Below are positions 53,221-60,255 of a stretch of 63,562 bases of DNA, in pieces; position 1 is the stretch's first letter; each line of letters starts with the position of its first letter. The notes under the pieces are model-generated. The model was not told the DNA's origin, ran no database searches, and saw only the letters and a program-made list of their open reading frames with translations. This DNA comes from an uncultured Altererythrobacter sp. (lineage in GTDB: Bacteria; Pseudomonadota; Alphaproteobacteria; Sphingomonadales; Sphingomonadaceae). The translations under genes were made by a program, and so were the position numbers. The DNA is taken from positions 1 through 63,562 of the forward strand of contig CAMPIX010000015.1 in NCBI GenBank assembly GCA_946886565.1, in the 5' to 3' direction.

Positions 53221-54131
53221 GCCGCGTCGATCGCGCGATAGGCGGCGATCAGCCGCTCCTCGCCCGCGCGGCCTTCGACCGAATTGCCGTGTTCCATGCC
53301 GATCACGCCCGCGAACTTCCTCGCGCGCAGCCAGCGGACTATGTTGCGATAGTTGATCTCACCCGTACCGGGTTCATTGCGCCCCGGGTTGTCGCCGAAC
53401 TGGAGGTAGGCGATCTCGTCCCAGCACGCGTCCATCGTGGCGATCAGGTTCCCGGCCTGAATCTGCTCGTGGTAGAGATCGGCCAGCACTTTCACCGCCG
53501 GGCTGTCCACGCCCTTGGCCACCGCGAAGCCCTGCGGCACCGTCTGCAGGAACACGCCGGGATGGTTCACCAGCGTGTTGAGCGGCTCCATCACCATCAC
53601 CATCCCGTGCGGCTCGACGATCTCGGCCGCGCGGCGCATCGTATCGACTACGCGGCCGGTCTGGATTTCGAGCGGCAGCCTGCGGTCGAGGAAGCCGGGC
53701 ACGACCGTCATCCACTTCGCGCTGAGCCGTTTCGCGACGGCGATCGAGGCGCGGATGTCGGCGAGGAAGGCTTCGCGGTCGGCATCGTCGTCGCCTCCGA
53801 GCTGCGGGCGGAAGTCGCCCCAGCGCGGCATGCTGGCGACGAACACGCCCATCGTCATCCCGCACTGTTGCAACGCCCGCGCCATCGCGGTCTGCTCGGC
53901 GACGCTGCGCCCCGCCGCCTCGTTGTCTTCCCACGCGGTGAAGCCCTGGTCGGCGGCGTAGGCGATCTGCTCGAGCCGGTCGCCGCGGCTCGCGAAGGAA
54001 CCTTCGTGCGGCGCGTAGCCGATGGAGAAGCGCGCCGCGTTGCCGACCGGCTCGTGCGCCATCGCAGGCGCGGCAGCGGCCGCCGCGGCGACCGCGCCGC
54101 TCGCCAGCAGGGACCGGCGCGAAAGCTTCAT
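53217..54131 (-). CDS. Exported hydroxypyruvate isomerase-like TIM barrel (paralog B)
   Basis: A 304-residue protein with a near-consensus Tat signal (SRRSLLASGAV, cleavage after AMAH or nearby), followed by a sugar isomerase/epimerase TIM barrel close to hydroxypyruvate isomerases. Metal-site segments include VMVMEPLNT, NLIATMDACWDEIAYLQFGDNPGRNEPGTGEINY and GVIGMEHGNS. A periplasmic location again points to a non-phosphorylated substrate such as a 3-keto-sugar. The start overlaps the stop of the MFS gene, and the stop overlaps DUF1080, both as ATGA. The long frame to 55316 is antisense-like extension. Confidence 0.87.
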   Translation of the reverse strand: MKLSRRSLLASGAVAAAAAAAPAMAHEPVGNAARFSIGYAPHEGSFASRGDRLEQIAYAADQGFTAWEDNEAAGRSVAEQTAMARALQQCGMTMGVFVASMPRWGDFRPQLGGDDDADREAFLADIRASIAVAKRLSAKWMTVVPGFLDRRLPLEIQTGRVVDTMRRAAEIVEPHGMVMVMEPLNTLVNHPGVFLQTVPQGFAVAKGVDSPAVKVLADLYHEQIQAGNLIATMDACWDEIAYLQFGDNPGRNEPGTGEINYRNIVRWLRARKFAGVIGMEHGNSVEGRAGEERLIAAYRAIDAA

Positions 54132-55432
54132 CCCGCTTCGCCCGCCAGCGCCGCGCGCGACTTGCCGCGTTCGCGCAACCAGACGAAGCCGAACACCACC
54201 AGCAGGATCAGCGGCAGAATCGCCAGCCGCTCGAACGACAGCGAGGCCGCCGCATCCTCGACCGCGAGCCGCGCCTCGCCGGTCAGCGCGGCGAACGCTT
54301 CGGGCCCGCCGGCGAAGTCGATCTTGGCCTGATCGTACATCGCGCCGAGCTGCGGCAGGACGAAGAAGCTCGCCAGCGCGCCCGCCGATCCGACCAGTCC
54401 CATCGCCCAGGCGCCGCCGCGCGGATAGCGCTCGCCGACCGAAGCGAGCATCGTCGGCCACATGACGCAGACGCCAAGGCCCCAGACGGTCGAGGCGAGG
54501 ATCGCGGTGACTGGAGACTGCGCCTGGCTGAGCATGAACAGCCCGATCGCTGCGAGCAGGCTCGAGACCCACAGCAATCCGGGGTTGGAAATGCGGTTGG
54601 CGAGCCGCCCCGCGAAGTGGCGGAAGACGAACATCAGCGCGTTGACGTAGACCAGCAGCAGGATGCCGCGCATCCCGACACGGTTCGACAGCGCGACGTC
54701 GATCCATTGGCCGGGCGCCAGCTCGGACGCAGCGGTCAGGAACATCGCGCCGAACCAGATGAAGAAACTCGGGCGGCGGAACACCTCGCCGATCATCTCG
54801 CCGAAGGTAACCCCGCTTTCCTTGCGCAGCGGCGGGGGGAAGGCGGTGGTCGCGGCGATCAGCACGGTGGCGACGGCGGGGATCATCACCAGCGCCATGA
54901 TGCCCTGCCACGGCAGCGTCTCCGACAGGAAGAAGCCGGCGAGCCCGCCGACGATGATTCCGCCGGGAAACCATGCGTGGAGCACGTTGAGCCGGTGGGT
55001 GGTGTCTTCCGGATAGAGCTGTGCGGTCAGCGGGTTGATCGCGGCTTCGGTGAGGCCCCAGCCGATCCCGCTCAGCAACATGCCGGTCCAGACGATCGAA
55101 TATATCCCCATCCCCGTGGCGAGGCTGCCCGCGGTGACGATCAGCAGCGGCCCGGCGATGAAGCACAGGCCGGCGCCCATCAGACAGCGCTTCATCCCGA
55201 TCTGGTCGAGCAGCGCGCTGGCGACGAACAGGGTGATGGCGAAGCTCAAAAACGCGGCGCCCAGCGCGGCGGCGATCAGCTCGCCCGCCTGCAGCGGCGC
55301 GACCGGATCGATCCACTCGCTCTTGAGCCCGGCGGCGATCGCGCCGCGGATCGCGAGGCTGGAAGCGGCGGTGAACAGCGCCAGCACCCCGAGCCAGAAC
55401 AATCGGCCCTTGTTGAAAGTCGTCGTCGTCAC
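54128..55432 (-). CDS. MFS transporter, probably for an oxidised sugar
   Basis: A 434-residue inner-membrane protein with about twelve helices, an MFS-like GMKRCLMGAGLCF loop, TEAAINPLTAQLYP in helix five and ERYPRGGAWAMGLVGSAGALAS late in the chain. A small soluble insertion (about 375-410) lies before the last helix. The gene is inside the oxidation operon, coupled to paralog B by ATGA, so import of the sugar released in the periplasm is the likely task. Substrate cannot be told from sequence. Confidence 0.85.
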   Translation of the reverse strand: MTTTTFNKGRLFWLGVLALFTAASSLAIRGAIAAGLKSEWIDPVAPLQAGELIAAALGAAFLSFAITLFVASALLDQIGMKRCLMGAGLCFIAGPLLIVTAGSLATGMGIYSIVWTGMLLSGIGWGLTEAAINPLTAQLYPEDTTHRLNVLHAWFPGGIIVGGLAGFFLSETLPWQGIMALVMIPAVATVLIAATTAFPPPLRKESGVTFGEMIGEVFRRPSFFIWFGAMFLTAASELAPGQWIDVALSNRVGMRGILLLVYVNALMFVFRHFAGRLANRISNPGLLWVSSLLAAIGLFMLSQAQSPVTAILASTVWGLGVCVMWPTMLASVGERYPRGGAWAMGLVGSAGALASFFVLPQLGAMYDQAKIDFAGGPEAFAALTGEARLAVEDAAASLSFERLAILPLILLVVFGFVWLRERGKSRAALAGEAG

Positions 55433-55466
55433 CCGTCCAGTCCCCTCGGATTCGTCGTTTTCTTCG

Positions 55467-56510
55467 TCAGTCCAGCCCCAGCAGCCTGCGGTTGAGCGCC
55501 GGGTCGCTGCCGCCCGCGAAATCGTCGAACGCCTTATCCGCCTTGCGGATCATGTGCGCGGCGATGAACGGCGCGCCTTCGCGGGCGCCATCCTCTGGGT
55601 GCTTGAGACAGCATTCCCACTCGAGCACCGCCCAGCCGGCGTATCCGTATTGCGTCAGCTTCGAGAAGATTCCGGCGAAATCCACCTGTCCGTCGCCCAG
55701 CGAACGGAAGCGGCCCGGCCGGTCGATCCAGTCCTGGAAGCCGCCATAGACGCCCGAGCGCCCGTCAGGATTGAGCTCCGCATCCTTGACGTGGAACATG
55801 CGGATCCGCTCGTGATAGATGTCGATAAACTGGAGGTAGTCGAGCGCCTGCAACACGTAGTGGCTTGGATCGTAGAGGATATTCGCGCGCGGGTGGTCGT
55901 CCACTTCGGCGAGGAAGCGCTCGAAGGTCACCCCGTCGTGCAGATCCTCGCCCGGATGGATCTCGTAGGCGAGATCGACCCCTGCCTCGTCGAAGGCATC
56001 CAGGATCGGGTGCCAGCGCTTGCCGAGTTCGGCGAACGCTTCCTCGACCAGTCCGGCGGGGCGCTGCGGCCACGGGTAGAGATAGGGCCAGGCGAGCGCG
56101 CCCGAAAAGGTCGCGTGCGCGTCGAGCCCCAGCCGCCGGCTCGCCTTCGCGGCGAGCTGGAGCTGCTCCACCGCCCAGGCCTGTCGATCGGCGAGCTTGC
56201 CGCGCACCGCCTCCGGCGCAAAGCCGTCGAACGCCACGTCGTAGGCCGGATGCACCGCGACCAACTGGCCCTGGAGATGGGTCGAGAGTTCAGTGATCTC
56301 GACTCCCGCCTCGCGGCAGGTGCCGGCGAGCTCGTCGCAATAGTCTTGGCTCTCGGCGGCGCGCGCGAGGTCGATGCAGCGGCTGTCCCAGGTCGGCACC
56401 TGCACCCCGACATAGCCCGCGTCCGCCATCCACCGCGCGGCCGAAGCCAGCGTGTCGAACGGCGCCGCGTCGCCCATGAACTGGGCGAGGAAGACCGCCG
56501 GGCCCTTCAT
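55467..56510 (-). CDS. Cytoplasmic sugar isomerase/epimerase-like TIM barrel (paralog C)
   Basis: A 347-residue TIM barrel of the same superfamily as paralogs A and B but without a signal peptide. Metal-site segments are LDAHATFSGALAWPYLYPW, VDLAYEIHPGEDLHDG, ANILYDPSHYVLQALDYLQF, RMFHVKDAELNPDGRSG and AVLEWECC. It would act on the sugar after import, perhaps epimerising or cleaving the 3-keto intermediate, with the Gfo/Idh/MocA enzyme at 57024. Start ATG 56510 has an AGGCGG site before it. The frame to 56885 is antisense to cytochrome c. It is 34 bp upstream of the MFS gene. Confidence 0.87.
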   Translation of the reverse strand: MKGPAVFLAQFMGDAAPFDTLASAARWMADAGYVGVQVPTWDSRCIDLARAAESQDYCDELAGTCREAGVEITELSTHLQGQLVAVHPAYDVAFDGFAPEAVRGKLADRQAWAVEQLQLAAKASRRLGLDAHATFSGALAWPYLYPWPQRPAGLVEEAFAELGKRWHPILDAFDEAGVDLAYEIHPGEDLHDGVTFERFLAEVDDHPRANILYDPSHYVLQALDYLQFIDIYHERIRMFHVKDAELNPDGRSGVYGGFQDWIDRPGRFRSLGDGQVDFAGIFSKLTQYGYAGWAVLEWECCLKHPEDGAREGAPFIAAHMIRKADKAFDDFAGGSDPALNRRLLGLD

Positions 56511-56538
56511 CGTACCGCCTGCATTGCGCCGCGCGGCA

Positions 56539-56928
56539 CTATTCCGTCTCCGCCTTGAGGTAGGCGATGAGCTGCCTGCGCTTGGCCGCATCGGATACGC
56601 GAACCACCATCCGCGTGCCGGGCACCATCTTGGTCGGGTTGGCGAGATATTCGTCGAGCGTCGCCGCGCTCCAGGTGATGCCCGATTTCTTGAGCGCGGG
56701 GCTGTAGTTCCTGAACTCGTCCACCGCGCCCGCCTTGCGCCCGAACAGGCCATGGAGGTTCGGCCCCATCGTGCTCTTGCCGCCCGCTTCGAGCGTGTGG
56801 CACGCACGGCAGGCCGCGAACGCCTGCGCGCCCGGATCTGCCGGAGCGGCACTCGCCTGCGGCGATGGTGCGAGCGCGAACGCAATCAACACTGCCGCTG
56901 CCGGCGGCAGGGCGACCAGAAATTTCAT
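56539..56928 (-). CDS. Class I c-type cytochrome
   Basis: A 129-residue periplasmic monoheme cytochrome c. The signal peptide (about 1-27) is followed by the heme site CRACH at 40-44. GPNLHGLFGRKAG and LDEYLANPTKMVPGTRM supply the axial Met and typical class I segments. The ATG at 56928 has GGGAGAGG before it. The longer frame from 56991 adds a non-signal leader and is rejected. It is first in the oxidation block and would accept electrons from the GMC dehydrogenase and pass them to the respiratory chain. Confidence 0.94.
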   Translation of the reverse strand: MKFLVALPPAAAVLIAFALAPSPQASAAPADPGAQAFAACRACHTLEAGGKSTMGPNLHGLFGRKAGAVDEFRNYSPALKKSGITWSAATLDEYLANPTKMVPGTRMVVRVSDAAKRRQLIAYLKAETE

Positions 56929-56980
56929 TTTCCTCTCCCGTCTGGCAACAGCCGGTCGGACCATGTAACCGGACCGCAGC

Positions 56981-57000
56981 GAATTATGCAATTAATTTTC
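56981..57000. promoter_or_regulatory. AT-rich box between cytochrome c and Gfo/Idh/MocA genes
   Basis: GAATTATGCAATTAATTTTC (56981-57000) holds the palindrome AATTAATT (56990-56997), which resembles AAATTAATTT between manA and the sugar porter. It is centred in the 95-bp divergent gap and could serve both directions as operator or promoter element. Confidence 0.4.
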
Positions 57001-57023
57001 GGAAATAGGAGCGAAGCGAGACG

Positions 57024-58214
57024 ATGAGTGCACGGTCGAAAGTCCGCTACGGCATGGTCGGCGGCGGCGAAGGAGCCTTCATCGGCGCAGTCCACCGCAT
57101 GGCGGCGGCGCTCGACGGCGAGTTCGCGCTGGTGTGCGGCGCGTTCAGCAGCGATGCCGAGCGCAACCGGCGCAGCGCCGCGGCGATCGGGCTCGATCCG
57201 ACGCGCGCCTACGCGACGCTCGACGCGCTGCTCGAGGCCGAAGCCGCGCTGCCGGCGGACGAGCGCATGGAGGCGCTGGCGATCGTCACCCCGAATCACC
57301 TCCACGCGCCGATGGCGATCGCCGCGCTGGAGGCGGGCTTCCACGTGTTCTGCGAAAAGCCGATGGCGCTGAACCTCGCCGAGGCGCGCGCGATCGATGC
57401 GGCGGTGGCGCGCAGCGGCAAGCTCTACGGCCTCGCCTTCACCTACAGCGGCTACCCACTGATCGAGGAGGCGCGGCTTCGCGTCGCGCGCGGCGATTTC
57501 GGCGCGATCCGGCTGGTGCAGGTCGAATATTCGCAGGGCTGGCTCAGCCGCGCGATCGACAGCGAGGGCAACAAACAGGCCGAATGGCGCACCGATCCCG
57601 CGCGCGCGGGGCTCGGCGGCTGCCTCGGCGACATCGGCACGCATGCTTTCCAGCTCGCCGAGCACGTCTCCGGATTGCGGGTGGAGTCGCTCAGCGCCGA
57701 CCTCGCCACGCACGTGCCGGGCCGTCGCCTCGACGACGACATTTCCGCGCTGCTGCGCTTTGCAGGCGGCGCACGCGGCACGCTCAAGGCCACCCAGATC
57801 GCCGCCGGCGACGAAAACGGCCTGCGCCTGCGCATCCACGGCGAGGAGGGCGGCCTCGAATGGTCGCAGATGGAGCCCAACACGCTCTCGCTGCGCTGGC
57901 TCGATCGCCCGGCGGAAACGATCCGCGCGGGCGGCCCCGGCCTCGATCCCTCGACGATCGCGATGCTCCGCATCCCGGCGGGACATCCGGAGGGTTACAT
58001 CGAAGCCTTCGCCAACCTCTACCGCAACTTCGGCCACGCAGTCCGTACCGGGGCGACCGCGCCGGCAGGCGCCGGTGCAACCGCCTGGTTCCCCGGTGCC
58101 CACGACGGCCTGCGCACGATGGCCTTCGTCGAAGCAATGATCGAAAACCATGCCGGCGACATGAAATGGACACCTCTTGCGGAAGGCAACCCGGTGACGG
58201 TCGAAGCAGGCTAG
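57024..58214 (+). CDS. Gfo/Idh/MocA-family NAD(P)-dependent oxidoreductase
   Basis: A 396-residue cytosolic dehydrogenase with an N-terminal Rossmann fold (GMVGGGEGAFIGAVH near residue 10; VTPNHLHAPMAIAALEAG; the signature FCEKPMALN with its catalytic Lys). The C-terminal domain has GGCLGDIGTHAFQLAEHVSG, where Asp and His line the active site. Enzymes of this family oxidise or reduce sugar C3 or inositol hydroxyls, so it may reduce a 3-keto-sugar back to the parent hexose. It is divergent from the cytochrome c gene. A start at 57028 in another frame is a shadow. Confidence 0.93.
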   Translation: MSARSKVRYGMVGGGEGAFIGAVHRMAAALDGEFALVCGAFSSDAERNRRSAAAIGLDPTRAYATLDALLEAEAALPADERMEALAIVTPNHLHAPMAIAALEAGFHVFCEKPMALNLAEARAIDAAVARSGKLYGLAFTYSGYPLIEEARLRVARGDFGAIRLVQVEYSQGWLSRAIDSEGNKQAEWRTDPARAGLGGCLGDIGTHAFQLAEHVSGLRVESLSADLATHVPGRRLDDDISALLRFAGGARGTLKATQIAAGDENGLRLRIHGEEGGLEWSQMEPNTLSLRWLDRPAETIRAGGPGLDPSTIAMLRIPAGHPEGYIEAFANLYRNFGHAVRTGATAPAGAGATAWFPGAHDGLRTMAFVEAMIENHAGDMKWTPLAEGNPVTVEAG

Positions 58215-58495
58215 GCGAAGTTCGTCTCATTGTTTCGCGATCTCAGGGACCCTCGCAATTGCGCATGCCCTGATTGAATTGATCACCTCCGCACATAGAA
58301 CCAGCCAGTCGGCGGTTCACCGCGGAACCCGATGTCAATCCTCGTCGGCGATCGTCACCCACAAACGGTCCATTTCGGTAGAATCGACTCGGGATCGATG
58401 AATTTTTCTGTTCACGCGAATTAAACCGGCAAGCCGAGCCGTTCTCCCATGGAAGCAGCCACACAATACGGGCAGCTATCGACGGAGAAATCGCC

Positions 58496-58840
58496 ATGAA
58501 AACCAAGATCGTTGCCGTGCTGGTTACCCTGGCCACGAGCGGCGCCGCAATGGCGGCGCTTCCGGCGCTGCACGAAGAGCAGCTGGCGCGCCTGGAAGAA
58601 AGACGCATCCTCGATACGCCGATCGCCGGTATCGAGAACAGCCTGTGGTTCGACTATCGCATCGATGTGACCGAGGCGCAGGAAGAGTTGGCAAGCGACC
58701 TGCGCGGCGCCAGCGATGTGGAAGACCGGCGCGACGCATGGGAGGAATATGCCCGTGAGTTGAAGCACGAACGGATCGACTACATCGAGGACATGGCCGA
58801 GCGCGGTTATCGCCAGGCCAACGTCTACGTCATCGACTGA
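58496..58840 (+). CDS. Small secreted protein of unknown function
   Basis: A 114-residue protein with a clean signal peptide (cleavage after AMAA, near residue 20) and a mostly helical, charged mature part rich in Glu, Arg and Asp, with WFDYRIDVTEAQEEL and YIEDMAERGYRQANVY. I recognise no domain. It stands alone: 281 bp of unassigned sequence precede it, in which I see no clear promoter. Two hairpins follow, the second a strong terminator, so it is probably a separately expressed and abundant product. Confidence 0.7.
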   Translation: MKTKIVAVLVTLATSGAAMAALPALHEEQLARLEERRILDTPIAGIENSLWFDYRIDVTEAQEELASDLRGASDVEDRRDAWEEYARELKHERIDYIEDMAERGYRQANVYVID

Positions 58841-58851
58841 TCGACCGGAAC

Positions 58852-58896
58852 CGTCCCGCCGCTCCATAGCCCCCGCAAGTCAGAGGCGGCGGGACG
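58852..58896. repeat. 11-bp-stem hairpin after small secreted protein gene
   Basis: CGTCCCGCCGC (58852-58862) pairs perfectly with GCGGCGGGACG (58886-58896) across a 23-nt loop. It begins 11 bp after the stop at 58840 and ends 4 bp before the terminator stem, giving a tandem hairpin end to the transcript. Confidence 0.6.
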
Positions 58897-58900
58897 ACTC

Positions 58901-58943
58901 GAAGGGCCGGAAGCTGTTTACCGCTTCCGGCCCTTCATTTTTT
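58901..58943 (+). terminator. Rho-independent terminator, 14-bp stem
   Basis: GAAGGGCCGGAAGC (58901-58914) and GCTTCCGGCCCTTC (58923-58936) form a 14-bp perfect stem with an 8-nt loop, followed by ATTTTTT. It ends the gene at 58496 and also lies downstream of the convergent anti-sigma gene, for which the A-rich side is less suitable. Confidence 0.93.
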
Positions 58944-58982
58944 CAGATGCTTTCGCAGTGCTCGAGCCGGGTCCCACGCCGC

Positions 58983-59690
58983 TCAGCGCCAGCCTCTTCC
59001 ACGGGCTTCCGCCTCGGCGTCCGCGTCGAGCGCCGGGCCGTCGGCCATTCGCTGCGCGCGCGCCATCAGATCGGCCTGGGTAGCGCCCGCCATGCGATAA
59101 TCGCTGGTCTGCGCCTTTCGGCCCTGACCGGTGGTCTCGATTCGCCAACCCCGGTTGTCTCGGCAGGCTATGCCGCTTTCGGCGCTGCCGCGGAACACGC
59201 GACAATATTCACCGCCGCGGCTTCGAAAGCTCAGCAGCACGCGCGTCTGGGCGTCCGGCAATTGTTCCGCGACCAGACGATCGTCGAGCACGCTTGTTAG
59301 TCGAACCCCGGCATAATCCGGCGCGCCCTCCTCGCCTCGCGGCACGAACAGCGCCAGCGCGAGCGACGCCGCCAGGGCCGGTCCCGCTATCCAGCTCCAG
59401 CGCGGCAGACCGCGCTTCGTCGCGCGGCGATCGCGTGCGGCGGTGAAATCGAGGACCGAGCTCGTCCGTGCGCGCGGGCCCGAGACAAGCATGGCGGCCA
59501 TCGCTTCGGGCACCGGCTCGGCGGCGACCGGATCGAGATGACGCCTGAGCGTGGTCTTGAGCGCGCGGTGGGCCTCGACTTCGCGCGCGATCGCCGGATC
59601 GGCGGCAAGTGCAGCGGCGATTTCCGCCTCGCGCGCGGGCGGCAGTTCGCCATCGGCGAAGGCCGCAATGTCCTCGCGCGTGATGGTCAT
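58983..59690 (-). CDS. Anti-sigma factor, single-pass membrane protein
   Basis: A 235-residue protein. The N-terminal region (about 1-50: ITREDIAAFADGELPPAREAEIAAALA) looks like an anti-sigma helical domain without the zinc-binding HxxxCxxC. A membrane helix follows (about 96-115) and then a periplasmic domain with Cys residues (GGEYCRVFRGSAESGIACRDNRGWRI). It would hold the ECF sigma factor encoded just upstream until an envelope signal arrives. Its start overlaps the sigma stop by ATGA, ensuring balanced synthesis. ATG 59690 is chosen; the longer frame to 60008 is antisense-like. Confidence 0.87.
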   Translation of the reverse strand: MTITREDIAAFADGELPPAREAEIAAALAADPAIAREVEAHRALKTTLRRHLDPVAAEPVPEAMAAMLVSGPRARTSSVLDFTAARDRRATKRGLPRWSWIAGPALAASLALALFVPRGEEGAPDYAGVRLTSVLDDRLVAEQLPDAQTRVLLSFRSRGGEYCRVFRGSAESGIACRDNRGWRIETTGQGRKAQTSDYRMAGATQADLMARAQRMADGPALDADAEAEARGRGWR

Positions 59691-60151
59691 TGCACTTCTC
59701 CCAGGCGTTCGAGGAGCGCGTCGCGGCCGCGCACCAGACGCGAATTGAGCGTACCGACAGGACACCCGACGATCTCGGCCGCTTCCTTGTAGGCATAGCC
59801 TTCGACCATGACGAGCAGCACGGCCTCGCGCTGCTCGCAAGGCAGCGTCTGCATCGCCCGATCGACCATCGACAGCTCGATCGCGGCCTCCTGACCGCCG
59901 CTGAAGCCCACGCCCCAACCGGCGTCGTCGGCAACGAACGTCTCGCGGCGCCGGCTCGTGGCGCGTGCTTCGTCGATCCAGATATTGCGCATGATGCGGT
60001 ACATCCAACTATCGAGCCGCGTCCCTTCCTGCCACTTCGACCGGTTGGCGAGCGCGCGCTCGAGGCTCATCTGGCAGAGGTCGTCGCCATTGTCGGCATT
60101 GCCGCACAGCCCGGCTGCGAACCGTCGCAACCGGGGCAGCAATTGCAGCAA
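59687..60151 (-). CDS. ECF-family RNA polymerase sigma factor
   Basis: A sigma factor of at least 154 residues with region 2 (GDDLCQMSLERALANRSKW, then SWMYRIMRNIWIDEARA) and region 4 (LPCEQREAVLLVMVEGYAYKEAAEIVGCPVGTLNSRLVRGRDAL). It partners the membrane anti-sigma factor with which it overlaps. The start is problematic. No ATG or GTG exists in frame after the stop codon at 60218-60220. The TTG at 60151 is used here, but the conserved FEHDLLQLLPRLRR begins upstream, and a CTG at 60175 stands 8 bp behind GGAAGG, giving 162 residues. Confidence 0.9.
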   Translation of the reverse strand: MLQLLPRLRRFAAGLCGNADNGDDLCQMSLERALANRSKWQEGTRLDSWMYRIMRNIWIDEARATSRRRETFVADDAGWGVGFSGGQEAAIELSMVDRAMQTLPCEQREAVLLVMVEGYAYKEAAEIVGCPVGTLNSRLVRGRDALLERLGEVQ

Positions 60152-60211
60152 GTCGTGCTCGAACGATGTGCTCAGCTTATCTGCCTTCCAAGGATTAAAC
60201 GGACGGGACCG

Positions 60212-60239
60212 CGCGTTTCATCCATGCTTAATCGCGTTT
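60212..60239. repeat. CGCGTTT direct repeat in sigma/protease divergent promoter region
   Basis: CGCGTTT occurs at 60212-60218 and 60233-60239, exactly 21 bp apart (two helix turns), in the 80-bp gap between the divergent sigma-factor and protease genes. It could be an ECF promoter element or activator sites; its function is untested. Confidence 0.4.
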
Positions 60240-60255
60240 GGGACAATATTTACAG

